This document shows positions 34,242 through 41,684 of a stretch of DNA of 64,000 bases, piece by piece. Position 1 is the first letter of the stretch; the number at the start of each line of letters is the position of its first letter. A program made the position numbers and the translations under genes. Origin of the DNA: JABCYV01 sp963696025 (GTDB taxonomy: Bacteria; Acidobacteriota; Terriglobia; Terriglobales; Acidobacteriaceae); NCBI GenBank assembly GCA_963696025.1, contig CAVOII010000009.1:248001-312000 (forward strand), in the 5' to 3' direction. Below the pieces are notes generated by a model, which was not told the origin of the DNA, did not search any database, and worked only from the letters and a program-made list of their open reading frames with translations.

Positions 34242-34577
34242 GCCACTTCCGCCAAAGAGAAGACGATGCATCTCCAATCTCCCTGCAGAAGACCCGCTTG
34301 CCCTTTGTGAGGTAGACCGCGACAAGGCCTCTTTGGCCCTTCCCCGAAGGAGTGCGGGAGGCGTCGCGGTCACCTCGCCACAATTACACAGTCGACGTCT
34401 CCCGGCAAGCCGAACCGGGAGCGGGGCGCCAGGCCTTGGCTCCGGCTCCGTTCCACTCCTCGCTGAATCAATTGGCGAGTGCCTGTTCCTGGTGAGCGGG
34501 TTGCAGGTTGGCGAGTAGCAGCGCGCGGCCTAGACCGATTTTCTCCGCATAGAGCGCCTCGACCAGTTGCGGATTTA
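34242..34577. other. Spacer between the barrel pseudogene and hipBA
   Basis: No convincing long gene. Several open frames on both strands have atypical composition. It holds a possible 38-codon minus-strand frame (34468-34584) and a short match, TGGTGAGCG at 34490-34498, to the 3' end of tRNA-Lys, which might mark the left end of the island. Confidence 0.4.
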
Positions 34578-34584
34578 TTGACAT
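34468..34584 (-). CDS. Possible 38-residue peptide divergent from hipBA
   Basis: A short frame from ATG 34584 reads MSINPQLVEALYAEKIGLGR, then ALLLANLQPAHQEQALAN, a protein-like amphipathic helical sequence. Its start codon lies at the edge of hip operator 1, so it would be co-controlled with hipBA. It could be a remnant of a longer gene or chance. No family recognised. Confidence 0.25.
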   Translation of the reverse strand: MSINPQLVEALYAEKIGLGRALLLANLQPAHQEQALAN

Positions 34585-34639
34585 AACGTTCATAATAATG
34601 TACATTAAATCTGTTAGTGACCATTATTATGGACGTTAA
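34578..34639 (+). promoter_or_regulatory. hipBA promoter with twin operators
   Basis: -35 TTGACA (34578-34583), 17-bp spacer, -10 TACATT (34601-34606). Operator 1 (34584-34607) exactly fills the spacer and -10. Operator 2 (34614-34639) is the same sequence in inverted orientation, ending three bases before the hipB ATG. Both share the core CATAATAATG flanked by AACGT and CA(T/C)TAA, and each is itself an imperfect dyad. This is the layout expected for cooperative HipB autorepression. Confidence 0.7.
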
Positions 34640-34641
34640 AT

Positions 34642-34986
34642 ATGAGGACCAGCCGATCATCCATCATAATGCCACTCCCCGTAAGGCATGCCCTGCGCAA
34701 GCTCGGCCGCGACATCCGTGACGCTCGGCGGCGGCGGCGCATTCCGGCGGCCATCGTGGCGCAGCGCGCCTCGATCAGCCGCACGACCCTCGTCAAGATT
34801 GAAAAGGGCGATCCTGGCGTCGCGATCGGGATATATGCCACGGTCCTTTTTGTGTTCGGTATGGCGGACCGACTGGGCGATCTCGCCGCGCCAAAGAACG
34901 ATCCCGTCGGCCTGCAGCTCGAAGAAGAACACCTGCCGCAGCGCATTCGCGTGGCGCGCCGCCCGAAACGCACGAAAGACAAGTGA
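34642..34986 (+). CDS. hipB: HipB-like antitoxin (XRE-family HTH)
   Basis: 114 residues (ATG 34642; ATG 34669 is an alternative). An XRE-type HTH occupies about 18-75: LRKLGRDIRDARRRRRIPAAIVAQRASISRTTLVKIEKGDPGVAIGIYATVLFVFGM. The HTH binds the upstream operators and, with HipA, represses the operon. The Arg/Lys-rich tail (RVARRPKRTKDK) is longer than in E. coli HipB. Its TGA overlaps the hipA ATG as TGATG, the usual antitoxin-toxin coupling. Confidence 0.88.
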   Translation: MRTSRSSIIMPLPVRHALRKLGRDIRDARRRRRIPAAIVAQRASISRTTLVKIEKGDPGVAIGIYATVLFVFGMADRLGDLAAPKNDPVGLQLEEEHLPQRIRVARRPKRTKDK

Positions 34987-36242
34987 TGGACAGAGAGGCT
35001 CTCGTATACGTGGATCTCGACGGCGTCCCGCACCTGATGGGGCGTCTGTGGGCCCGTACGCGCAAGAACAAGGAAAGCGCCACGTTCGAATACGACAAGA
35101 CATGGCTGGAAAATCCCGCGCGATTCTCTCTGGAGCCAGCCCTGCAGGTTGGTCCCGGCCCGTTTCACACGCCGGCAGACACGCCCATGTTCGGCGCCAT
35201 CGGCGATTCCGCGCCCGACCGTTGGGGGCGGGCGCTCATGCGCCGCATGGAACGCAGGCGCGCGGAGCGCGAGGGTGGGGCGCCGCGCACGCTTCAGGAA
35301 ATCGACTTCCTGCTCCTGGTGGACGACGAGGCCCGTCAGGGCGCGCTGCGCTTTGCGGATAAAGAAGGCGGACCCTTCCTTCGGGAGGAGGGCGTGAAGC
35401 GCATCCCCCCGCTGTTCGAGCTTCCGAAACTGCTCTCCGCGGCCGAACATGTGATGGAAGAGAAAGACACCGATGAGGAATTGCGCCTGCTGTTCGCGCC
35501 CGGCTCCTCTCTTGGCGGCGCGAGGCCCAAGGCTTCCGTCAGGGAAAAGGACGGCCATCTCGCGATCGCGAAATTCCCACGCAAGGACGATGAAATCAAC
35601 ACGGTGGTCTGGGAAGCGGTCGCACTGTCCCTTGCGCAGAAAGCTGGCATTCCCGTTCCCCAATCGCGTGTCGAAAATATCGCCGGGAAGCCTGTGCTCC
35701 TGCTGAGACGCTTCGACCGCGACGGCGAACGGCGTATCCCGTTTCTCTCCGCGATGAGCATGCTCGGATCGAGAGACAGAGAAACCAGAAGCTATCTGGA
35801 AATTGTTGACGCGCTGCGCCAGCATGGCGCCGCGCCGCAAGCCGACATGCATGCGCTGTGGCGGCGGCTGGTTTTCAACATACTGATCTCCAACACCGAC
35901 GACCACCTGCGCAATCACGGTTTTCTGTACGAAGGCCAGGCGGGCTGGCGCCTGTCGCCCGCTTACGACCTCAACCCGGTCCCAACCGACATCAAGCCGC
36001 GCATCCTCAGCACGGCAATCAATGAGGATGACAACACGGCTTCACTCGCACTGGCGATGGAGGTGGCGGGATATTTCGAACTGGACGACGGCAAAGCGCG
36101 CGACATAACAAAACAGGTTGGCAAGGCCGTATCGAAGTGGCGCGACGAAGCCGCACGGTATGGTCTCGCCAAAGGCGAAATCGACCGCATGTCGTCGGCA
36201 TTTGAGCATGATGATCTGAAAGCGGCTCTCGCACCACAGTAA
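34986..36242 (+). CDS. hipA: HipA-like serine/threonine kinase toxin
   Basis: 418 residues from ATG 34986 within TGATG (GTG 34983 is an alternative). HipA features in order: N-terminal couple_hipA domain (VYVDLDGVPHLMGRLWAR), Gly-rich ATP loop SSLGGARPKASV, catalytic loop NTDDHLRNH with Asp306 and Asn310, and the metal-binding Asp328 in AYDLNP. HipA toxins phosphorylate aminoacyl-tRNA synthetases such as GltX and halt translation; HipB neutralises them. All kinase residues are kept, so it should be active. It sits in a mobilizable island, where it would act as a stabilising module. It is convergent with the relaxase gene across a large palindrome. Confidence 0.93.
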   Translation: MDREALVYVDLDGVPHLMGRLWARTRKNKESATFEYDKTWLENPARFSLEPALQVGPGPFHTPADTPMFGAIGDSAPDRWGRALMRRMERRRAEREGGAPRTLQEIDFLLLVDDEARQGALRFADKEGGPFLREEGVKRIPPLFELPKLLSAAEHVMEEKDTDEELRLLFAPGSSLGGARPKASVREKDGHLAIAKFPRKDDEINTVVWEAVALSLAQKAGIPVPQSRVENIAGKPVLLLRRFDRDGERRIPFLSAMSMLGSRDRETRSYLEIVDALRQHGAAPQADMHALWRRLVFNILISNTDDHLRNHGFLYEGQAGWRLSPAYDLNPVPTDIKPRILSTAINEDDNTASLALAMEVAGYFELDDGKARDITKQVGKAVSKWRDEAARYGLAKGEIDRMSSAFEHDDLKAALAPQ

Positions 36243-36263
36243 GTAGAAAGAGCAGTAAGAATC

Positions 36264-36403
36264 TGACATCCCCCGGATAGCTGAATAATAAGCCGAGGCG
36301 CAAAGGCCAGTGTCAAGGCTCTTCGACCGCGAATGCGGCGCGCGAAGCGCGGCCTTGACACTGGCCGGGCCTCGGCTATGCTCTGGCTATCCGGGGCATG
36401 TCA
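36264..36403. repeat. 140-bp concentric palindrome between hipA and the relaxase gene
   Basis: Five pairs of complementary arms share one centre near 36334: 36264-36281 with 36386-36403 (18 nt, one mismatch), 36291-36299 with 36369-36377 (9 nt, perfect), 36305-36319 with 36352-36366 (15 nt, perfect), CTTCG 36321-36325 with CGAAG 36343-36347, and CCGC 36327-36330 with GCGG 36335-36338. It fills almost the whole 176-bp gap between the stop codons of two convergent genes. It could be a bidirectional terminator, a cruciform or single-strand hairpin used in transfer, or a palindromic non-autonomous element. It lacks T-runs. Confidence 0.9.
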
Positions 36404-36418
36404 TTTGGGAATCCCGCA

Positions 36419-39181
36419 TCACAGACCTAGACCGAAACTTTGAGTGATCTGATTCGTGTGCGTGGTTTGTGGTTCTATCTTGTGCGCTACTGGCTCTTGC
36501 TGAATAGCGTGCGCATGCGACACGTCGCGGCTGAGTTCTTGCCCGAGCCTCTGTGCATTATTGGTATAAACCTGCGCGTCATAGCGTCCACGCGATACAG
36601 AAACGTATGCCATGCGGCTGTTGAGCAGATCCTTAGCGCCTAACTCGGTGTCCACGTGAATGAGGACACGGTCGGCAGTCTGTCCCTGGCTGGAGTGGCT
36701 GGTCATGGCATACCCGTGGTCGAGATGCGGGTGCTTGCGCGGATCGAGTTCGACCGCGCGACCACCGTCCATCTTCAAGCGCAGCTGCTCGTGTCCGTCG
36801 ATGCTCTCAATGATCCCTAACTCGCGGTTCGCAACTCTGAGCTCGTTGGCCGGCACGGTGAACTGGATGCGGTCGCCTACTGAAAAACTCCGTATCTCCT
36901 CCCGAAAGACTGAGACTCCCCGCTGCCTGCGCGGATCGTAAGTTCGCTGCGCGCCGTCCTGCAGTTCAACTGTCAGCCGGTTATTCGGTGCGTCGATGCT
37001 CTTCACCTGTGCGTACGCGCCTTTCCCAATGCAGGTCTCCTTCGACGAGCGGGAGCAGCGCAGCACATTGCCCACCTCATAGCGCTCGGCCCATGTGCGG
37101 TCCGCGGCGGTGAGGTCTTGGCGCGGTACTAGCGTCCTGATGCGCTGCTCCTCGTTGCTGACGTGGCCACTACGACGCAGTTCCGCATGGATGCGCTCGT
37201 TGATCTCCATGCGAGAGCGATTATCCGGAGAAATCACCAGCGTATTCTCCGGCGATTTTGCGTACTCCTTCGCGATAGCGGCAATACGCTCGTCGCGGCC
37301 TTGAATCTCATGGACTCGGCCCTGCCGGTCAAGATTCTCTATCGCCTCGCGCACTTCGCCCCGTGCAAGCTGCTCGACTACCTTTTTCAGTTCTGCGTCT
37401 TTTTGGCGCACGATCTCTTCGAGCCTCACCGTTTTCATACCGGCATCCTGGAGCTGCGCGAAGGGCCTCCCGGCCTCAACCGCCTCATGTTGCCGCCGGT
37501 CGCCGACGAGCAACACACGGTCATTCGGATGGAGCCGGTTCACAAACTTATGCACCTGCCGGGTCGATGCCAGCGAAGATTCATCGAGTACATAGAGCCG
37601 TTTCTCGCCGGCATCTGGCTTCTGTCCACATACCAGATGCTTCTGCAGCGTTGATGTCTCCATGCCTGCTTCGCCGAGCTTCTGCGCCGCGCGAGACGTT
37701 GGCGCGAAACCTTCCACCCTGTAGCCCTCGGCCTCCGCGCCTTCGCGGACGACGGACAGAGTTCTTGTCTTGCCCGCGCCTGCGATACCATCTAAACCGA
37801 CAACCTTGTCCCGCGAGAGAAAGATTTCGTCTACTGCCTGGCGCTGCGACGCATTCAACTCCGGGTGGCGGTCTTCCGTGGAGATGCGCACTTGCGACGA
37901 GAGCAGCATCGGGTCGCCGTAATCGCGCCGATTGCCGTCTTGCATCCGGCCAATGATCTCACGCTCCATGCGTACCATCAGGGCGGTTGTGTACTGTCTG
38001 CCAGCACCAACGTGGGAGACTTCGCGGAACTCCCCGGCCTCAATCCGGCGCTCGAACTCCTGCCGGACCTGGGCATAGCTGGTTTCTCCCATACCGCGCA
38101 CCAGCGCTGTTTCAAGGATCGCACGGCGGTCCTGCACAGCCGATCTCTCGAAGACATGATCGCGCGCCCATGTCACCGCCTGCTTCGCCTGAACCTCAGG
38201 CTCCGGTATCTGGTACTGCCCATGTTGGCGCGCTTGGGCGACGACACGGTCCGCCTGATGCCCATACTGGGCAGCCAACTCGCGGTGCCGCTGTAAGACT
38301 TCTCCATGCGACAGTAGATCCTTGCGGTCGCGAGTATGGTGGGCCGCGATCTGTGCCGCCGCGGCTCCGTCGATTCCTTGTTCCCGGAGATGGTCTTTGA
38401 TCTGTTCACGCCTCGGACTGGACGCCTCCAGATACTCCTTCGTGTAGCCTTTTACTTCCGGTTGTCCATGCTTGCCGCGCTCCAGTTCGTAGCCCAGCTT
38501 TTCCAGACGCAGAGCCAGCTCGGATCGGTAGACCGCCGTGACGTAGCGCTGTGACACGAACATCTCGTGTGGCTGCAAAGGTCGCATCTGTTTTCCATTT
38601 TCGAGACCGTTCTCGCGCTGGGTCATGTTGAAAATCACGGCATGAGTATGCAACTGGGGCGCAGCATAGCCATCGACGGGCCGCGCGGTGTCGTGCTCGA
38701 AGGTGGCGGCGATAAATTTTCCGGTCGCCTCCGGGGCATGGACATTGCCGATCCGCGCCTGCGTGTATCGTTCAAGTTCCTGAAGTGCCGCGCGTACACT
38801 CTCCCGATGTGCTTCCCGCACACGATCATCGCCGCCCACGAGAGCGGTAAGCGATACCGACTTCGGCGCTGAGAATGTGGCGTCCCACCCGGCGCGATGC
38901 TCAACGCTGGTTACATCTCTGCCGAACTTGCCTTCATAGGTTCTCGAAACTTGATGCCGTATAAGCTGCTCTTCGGTGTGCGGATGTTGGCCTTCACTCA
39001 GTCGCGCAAAGTGTTCGGAACCAACGCCACCTTGCAACCCCCACTGCTCGGCGAGTCTGCCCTGCCACTCACTGTGACCCTGCTGATCGCGGCTCCAGTA
39101 GTTCTGTTCCAGCGAGGCAAACTCCCGCACATGGTAAGTACGAGCCTGGCTGGCTGACAGCGGTTTCGAGATCGTGAGCAT
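36419..39181 (-). CDS. MobF-family relaxase/helicase (TrwC/TraA-like)
   Basis: 920 residues. The N-terminal relaxase domain (about 1-300) starts MLTISKPLSASQARTYH, with candidate catalytic tyrosines Tyr16 and Tyr28, a conserved FSAPKSVSL block and the metal-binding QLHTHAVIFN histidines. A superfamily-1 helicase follows, with Walker A GIAGAGKT (about residue 465), Walker B-like VLDESSLAS, and later helicase motifs (TSHSSQGQTADRVLIH). It would nick at oriT, stay covalently bound to the 5' end and unwind the strand for conjugative transfer. The length is like TrwC, and all domains look intact. No coupling protein or T4SS is in the window, so transfer would need a helper element. Confidence 0.94.
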   Translation of the reverse strand: MLTISKPLSASQARTYHVREFASLEQNYWSRDQQGHSEWQGRLAEQWGLQGGVGSEHFARLSEGQHPHTEEQLIRHQVSRTYEGKFGRDVTSVEHRAGWDATFSAPKSVSLTALVGGDDRVREAHRESVRAALQELERYTQARIGNVHAPEATGKFIAATFEHDTARPVDGYAAPQLHTHAVIFNMTQRENGLENGKQMRPLQPHEMFVSQRYVTAVYRSELALRLEKLGYELERGKHGQPEVKGYTKEYLEASSPRREQIKDHLREQGIDGAAAAQIAAHHTRDRKDLLSHGEVLQRHRELAAQYGHQADRVVAQARQHGQYQIPEPEVQAKQAVTWARDHVFERSAVQDRRAILETALVRGMGETSYAQVRQEFERRIEAGEFREVSHVGAGRQYTTALMVRMEREIIGRMQDGNRRDYGDPMLLSSQVRISTEDRHPELNASQRQAVDEIFLSRDKVVGLDGIAGAGKTRTLSVVREGAEAEGYRVEGFAPTSRAAQKLGEAGMETSTLQKHLVCGQKPDAGEKRLYVLDESSLASTRQVHKFVNRLHPNDRVLLVGDRRQHEAVEAGRPFAQLQDAGMKTVRLEEIVRQKDAELKKVVEQLARGEVREAIENLDRQGRVHEIQGRDERIAAIAKEYAKSPENTLVISPDNRSRMEINERIHAELRRSGHVSNEEQRIRTLVPRQDLTAADRTWAERYEVGNVLRCSRSSKETCIGKGAYAQVKSIDAPNNRLTVELQDGAQRTYDPRRQRGVSVFREEIRSFSVGDRIQFTVPANELRVANRELGIIESIDGHEQLRLKMDGGRAVELDPRKHPHLDHGYAMTSHSSQGQTADRVLIHVDTELGAKDLLNSRMAYVSVSRGRYDAQVYTNNAQRLGQELSRDVSHAHAIQQEPVAHKIEPQTTHTNQITQSFGLGL

Positions 39182-39228
39182 ACCGAGCCTTCCTCAAGCG
39201 TGGAGTGGTGTTCTTGGCAATTTGTCTC

Positions 39229-39648
39229 TCATTCGATTCCCTTGGTTTTCTCCCAGGCGAACGCCTCTTTGGGTTTGGTCTCGGGCGTGTCGATAGTCGA
39301 ACCATTGATGGTCGAACCAAAGAGCGCGAGCATCGGCTGGGCAGGCTTCTTCAGCGGATCGGCGGGAGTATTCGCGGGCACAGATGGCGCTGGTTTCGGC
39401 GCGATCTCTGGCATCTGCCCCTGCGAAACTCTCGGCAGTCTGAATCGGATTCTGCCCTTCTTTATCCTCGATCTCTGGATCAAACTTGGCCGAGGTCGGC
39501 CCCATTCGGTCGTCTCCCTATCCCGCGATTTACGCGGGGACCGGCTCTGCAACACGCTCCGCACAGCCAGTAGCAAAAGGAACATCGCGGCTACCCAAAG
39601 CAACGGCGTCAAGAGCGAAAAGCTTCCGGGAAAAGGCATGGCACTCAT
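39229..39648 (-). CDS. Small membrane protein of the mobilization module
   Basis: 139 residues with one N-terminal transmembrane helix (about 12-31: LLTPLLWVAAMFLLLLAVRSVL) and a Pro- and Lys/Arg-rich soluble tail. No family recognised. Its ATG overlaps the stop of the upstream mobilization gene as ATGA, and it ends 47 bp before the relaxase, so the three form one operon. It may tether the relaxosome to the membrane or to a coupling protein; this is inferred from topology and context. Confidence 0.7.
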   Translation of the reverse strand: MSAMPFPGSFSLLTPLLWVAAMFLLLLAVRSVLQSRSPRKSRDRETTEWGRPRPSLIQRSRIKKGRIRFRLPRVSQGQMPEIAPKPAPSVPANTPADPLKKPAQPMLALFGSTINGSTIDTPETKPKEAFAWEKTKGIE

Positions 39649-40073
39649 GACATACGAGCTCTTTCCTTGCCCTCGCGTGCAAAGAATTCTTCGAGAAGCT
39701 TGCGCGCCTGCTGAAGCTTTCGTGCGTCTGCCTGGTCGCGAATTTTGAGGACGGAATCAGGCGACAATTGTCCGCCTTCCGATGCCGCTTGAGAAGCTGC
39801 ATGGAAGAGATTCAAGAGCGTGTAACGCACCGCCCAGACTTCGGACAATACCAGTTCGGCGGGATCGGCAGGCCGCTGTCGCGCAGCGCACAGAGCGGTC
39901 TGACGCAACCACTCGGAGAGGGCTTGTCCCGCAGCTTCGGCGGCAGCTTCTATTTCTGCCAGTTCCTCGGGAGTCAGTCTCGTGGCCGCGGTCTTGGTGC
40001 GGAAGCCGGGCTTCGCCTCTTCTCCGAACGGCAAACTGCACTGTGGATCAGCTTGAACGCGGGGACCACTCAT
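39645..40073 (-). CDS. MobC-like relaxosome accessory protein
   Basis: About 142 residues from ATG 40073 (TTG 40094 is an alternative). The central segment FRTKTAATRLTPEELAEIEAAAEAAGQALSEWLRQTAL has the ribbon-helix-helix-like pattern of MobC/bacterial mobilisation proteins (basic strand, then two helices ending SEWLR). The C-terminal half is a long charged helix (IRDQADARKLQQARKLLEEFF). Such proteins bind oriT and help the relaxase melt the nic region. It is the first gene of the mobilization operon and lies directly beside the candidate oriT. Confidence 0.78.
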   Translation of the reverse strand: MSGPRVQADPQCSLPFGEEAKPGFRTKTAATRLTPEELAEIEAAAEAAGQALSEWLRQTALCAARQRPADPAELVLSEVWAVRYTLLNLFHAASQAASEGGQLSPDSVLKIRDQADARKLQQARKLLEEFFAREGKERARMS

Positions 40074-40094
40074 TGGACAAACCGCCTTGTTCAA

Positions 40095-40293
40095 CTACTG
40101 CGCTTGATTCCGCTGCGATTAAACTGCGTAATTGTTAGTTGACAGCAAGATCTTGCCCTTCAACGCGTTTACGCGAGTCGATACTCTGGAGCCACCTTTC
40201 GCAAACAAACATCATTGTTCGATATCTCAGTCACTCAGCAGTTGACGAATTTTGTTGACGCAGCGAAAGTTAACCTGCGTAAACGCCGAAGTT
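40095..40293. other. Candidate oriT/control region of the mobilization module
   Basis: A 199-bp AT-richer spacer upstream of the mobC-like gene. The direct repeat TTAA(A/C)CTGCGTAA occurs at 40119-40131 and 40270-40282. Also present are a perfect 12-bp palindrome GCAAGATCTTGC (40145-40156) and a CGCG-TTTA-CGCG dyad (40164-40175). The first repeat continues as TGCGTAATTGTTAG, which resembles my recollection of the MobF nic region of plasmid R388 (TGCGTATTGTCT). The position beside relaxosome genes is right for an oriT. Confidence 0.4.
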
Positions 40294-41322
40294 TCATCTG
40301 GCGCTCCGCAGTTCCCAAATTGGGGGTGACGTGTCCCCACTTCTTCCGGTGCGAAGCACCGCGTTCTTACAACTCGCCATACTCAAGAGCCAGCGCGTCC
40401 CACAGGCGGCGAATTCCGAAATCTTTGGGTATCCCTCCACGGGATAGAGCGGCGCAAGTCTTCCGGGGAAGGACAACCAAACGGAAAAGCCTTCGCTCGG
40501 CGAGCGCACGAATTCGAGACGGTAGTCGCCTTCTTCAAATTTCGGTAATGGCGGATTCAACGGAGCGTCCATTCCCCCTGCCGAAGAGTTCTGATCTTGC
40601 AAGGGCTTACCATAGTGAAAATAGTGGCCGCGGGCGCACACGCGCCACAGGGTCGGCCAGAACGGCCGAAGCGCCTCGTTTAGCCTCTCGATATTGGGGA
40701 AGTCTAGCTCGTCGAGGAGAAAGTAGAGGTTCCGGGCGACAAAGATGGGTCTCTGCCGCTCTTCTGTCGGGTTTTTTAGCATCCGAATGGTGTGGGTGAC
40801 GGCGCGCCGAACATCGTCGCTTCCGATCTCTTCCGGTTTCTTCGCTTCGGCTTGCCGATCGGGCGGGAGATGTGCGACGAAGAAAGAGTCCAAATGGGTC
40901 TTGTTTGGTTTGCGAAGCAAACCGTAAACCGCCTGGAATGCCTCAAGGATTCCGGCAAGAGATTCATATGAAATTTCCGTCTGTGCGGTGTTGGCAAATC
41001 TCTCCACTCCGTGCAGACAGAAATAGGCAACGGCGGTCCATTCTGCTTGCGAAAGCGGGAGCTTTGAGTCTGCCTTTCGGCGAATCATTAGCAGAGAATC
41101 GGTCGGCTCGGTAAGCAGACTTACCAGCTCAAGTCGTTCTTCTTTTGAGGACTCAAGAAGCTGCTTTGCCGCCTCCGATGTGGAAACGGGTTCGCCGCTC
41201 TTCATGGACATGAGCACCTTTAAGCCCTCAAGCTTTAAACGCAGAGCCTCGGAAATACGAATGGAGATCACTGGCTGCTGCGCTATCGCTGCCTTCTCCG
41301 TTGTGAGCTCTCTTTCGGTCAA
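40294..41322 (-). CDS. Island protein with ribbon-helix-helix-like N-terminus, function unknown
   Basis: About 342 residues. I place the start at TTG 41322 because AGGAGGTG, a near-perfect anti-SD match, lies just before it, and a promoter (41354-41381) would put an upstream GTG before the transcript start. The N-terminus (VISIRISEALRLKLEGLKVLMS, then STSEAAKQLLESS) resembles a ribbon-helix-helix DNA-binding module. The remaining ~270 residues are unrecognised, helical, and contain SQAEWTAVAYFCLHGVERFA and ARNLYFLLDELDFPN. The gene lies between the mobilization operon and the integration module, so it may control transfer or replication of the island. Confidence 0.7.
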   Translation of the reverse strand: MTERELTTEKAAIAQQPVISIRISEALRLKLEGLKVLMSMKSGEPVSTSEAAKQLLESSKEERLELVSLLTEPTDSLLMIRRKADSKLPLSQAEWTAVAYFCLHGVERFANTAQTEISYESLAGILEAFQAVYGLLRKPNKTHLDSFFVAHLPPDRQAEAKKPEEIGSDDVRRAVTHTIRMLKNPTEERQRPIFVARNLYFLLDELDFPNIERLNEALRPFWPTLWRVCARGHYFHYGKPLQDQNSSAGGMDAPLNPPLPKFEEGDYRLEFVRSPSEGFSVWLSFPGRLAPLYPVEGYPKISEFAACGTRWLLSMASCKNAVLRTGRSGDTSPPIWELRSAR

Positions 41323-41353
41323 TTTCACCTCCTCTATGTAACGATACAGCTTG

Positions 41354-41381
41354 ACTATATGTGTACACCTGCGCCCGTCAA
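41354..41381 (-). promoter_or_regulatory. Sigma70-type promoter for the 40294-41322 gene
   Basis: On the minus strand: -35 TTGACG, 16-bp spacer, -10 TATAGT, predicting a transcript start about 25 bases before the TTG start codon at 41322. The spacer contains the 8-bp palindrome TGTACA with flanking CA, a possible operator. Confidence 0.55.
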
Positions 41382-41435
41382 GGGCAATGTCGTCCACGAG
41401 GGGCGGATGAATCTCCCCTCAGGAGTACATGAACC

Positions 41436-41684
41436 ATGCCCCAGCCAATCGTGATGAAAAAACCAGCCATGCCTCAGCTCGTCAACACGCGCAACGCCGC
41501 TGAGATTCTCGGACGCTCAGCAGCAACATTGAAGCGATGGCGCGCCGAGGGAGTCGGGCCGAATTGGATAGAACTGCAAGGTCGGGTTAGTTATGATGTG
41601 AATGTTCTTTTGGAATACATCCAGAAGAACACACGAGTTGCTTCCGTGCGGGCTGCAATGGAGGAAGCTCGTGAAGCTGTTTAA
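41436..41684 (+). CDS. Excisionase/AlpA-like small HTH protein
   Basis: 82 residues. The central block LVNTRNAAEILGRSAATLKRWRAEGVGPNWIELQGRVSYDVNVLLEYIQ is a MerR/AlpA-type winged helix-turn-helix, like excisionases and DUF-type HTH_17 proteins encoded beside integrases. It overlaps the integrase start by 14 bases in another frame, so the two are probably co-translated. It likely serves as the recombination directionality factor or as regulator of the integrase. Confidence 0.85.
   Translation: MPQPIVMKKPAMPQLVNTRNAAEILGRSAATLKRWRAEGVGPNWIELQGRVSYDVNVLLEYIQKNTRVASVRAAMEEAREAV

Noticed and set aside
34614..35918. A 434-codon open frame antisense to hipBA
   Set aside because: It mirrors the hipBA coding region in a high-GC frame, has no ribosome-binding site and no recognisable domain, while hipA on the other strand is unmistakable.
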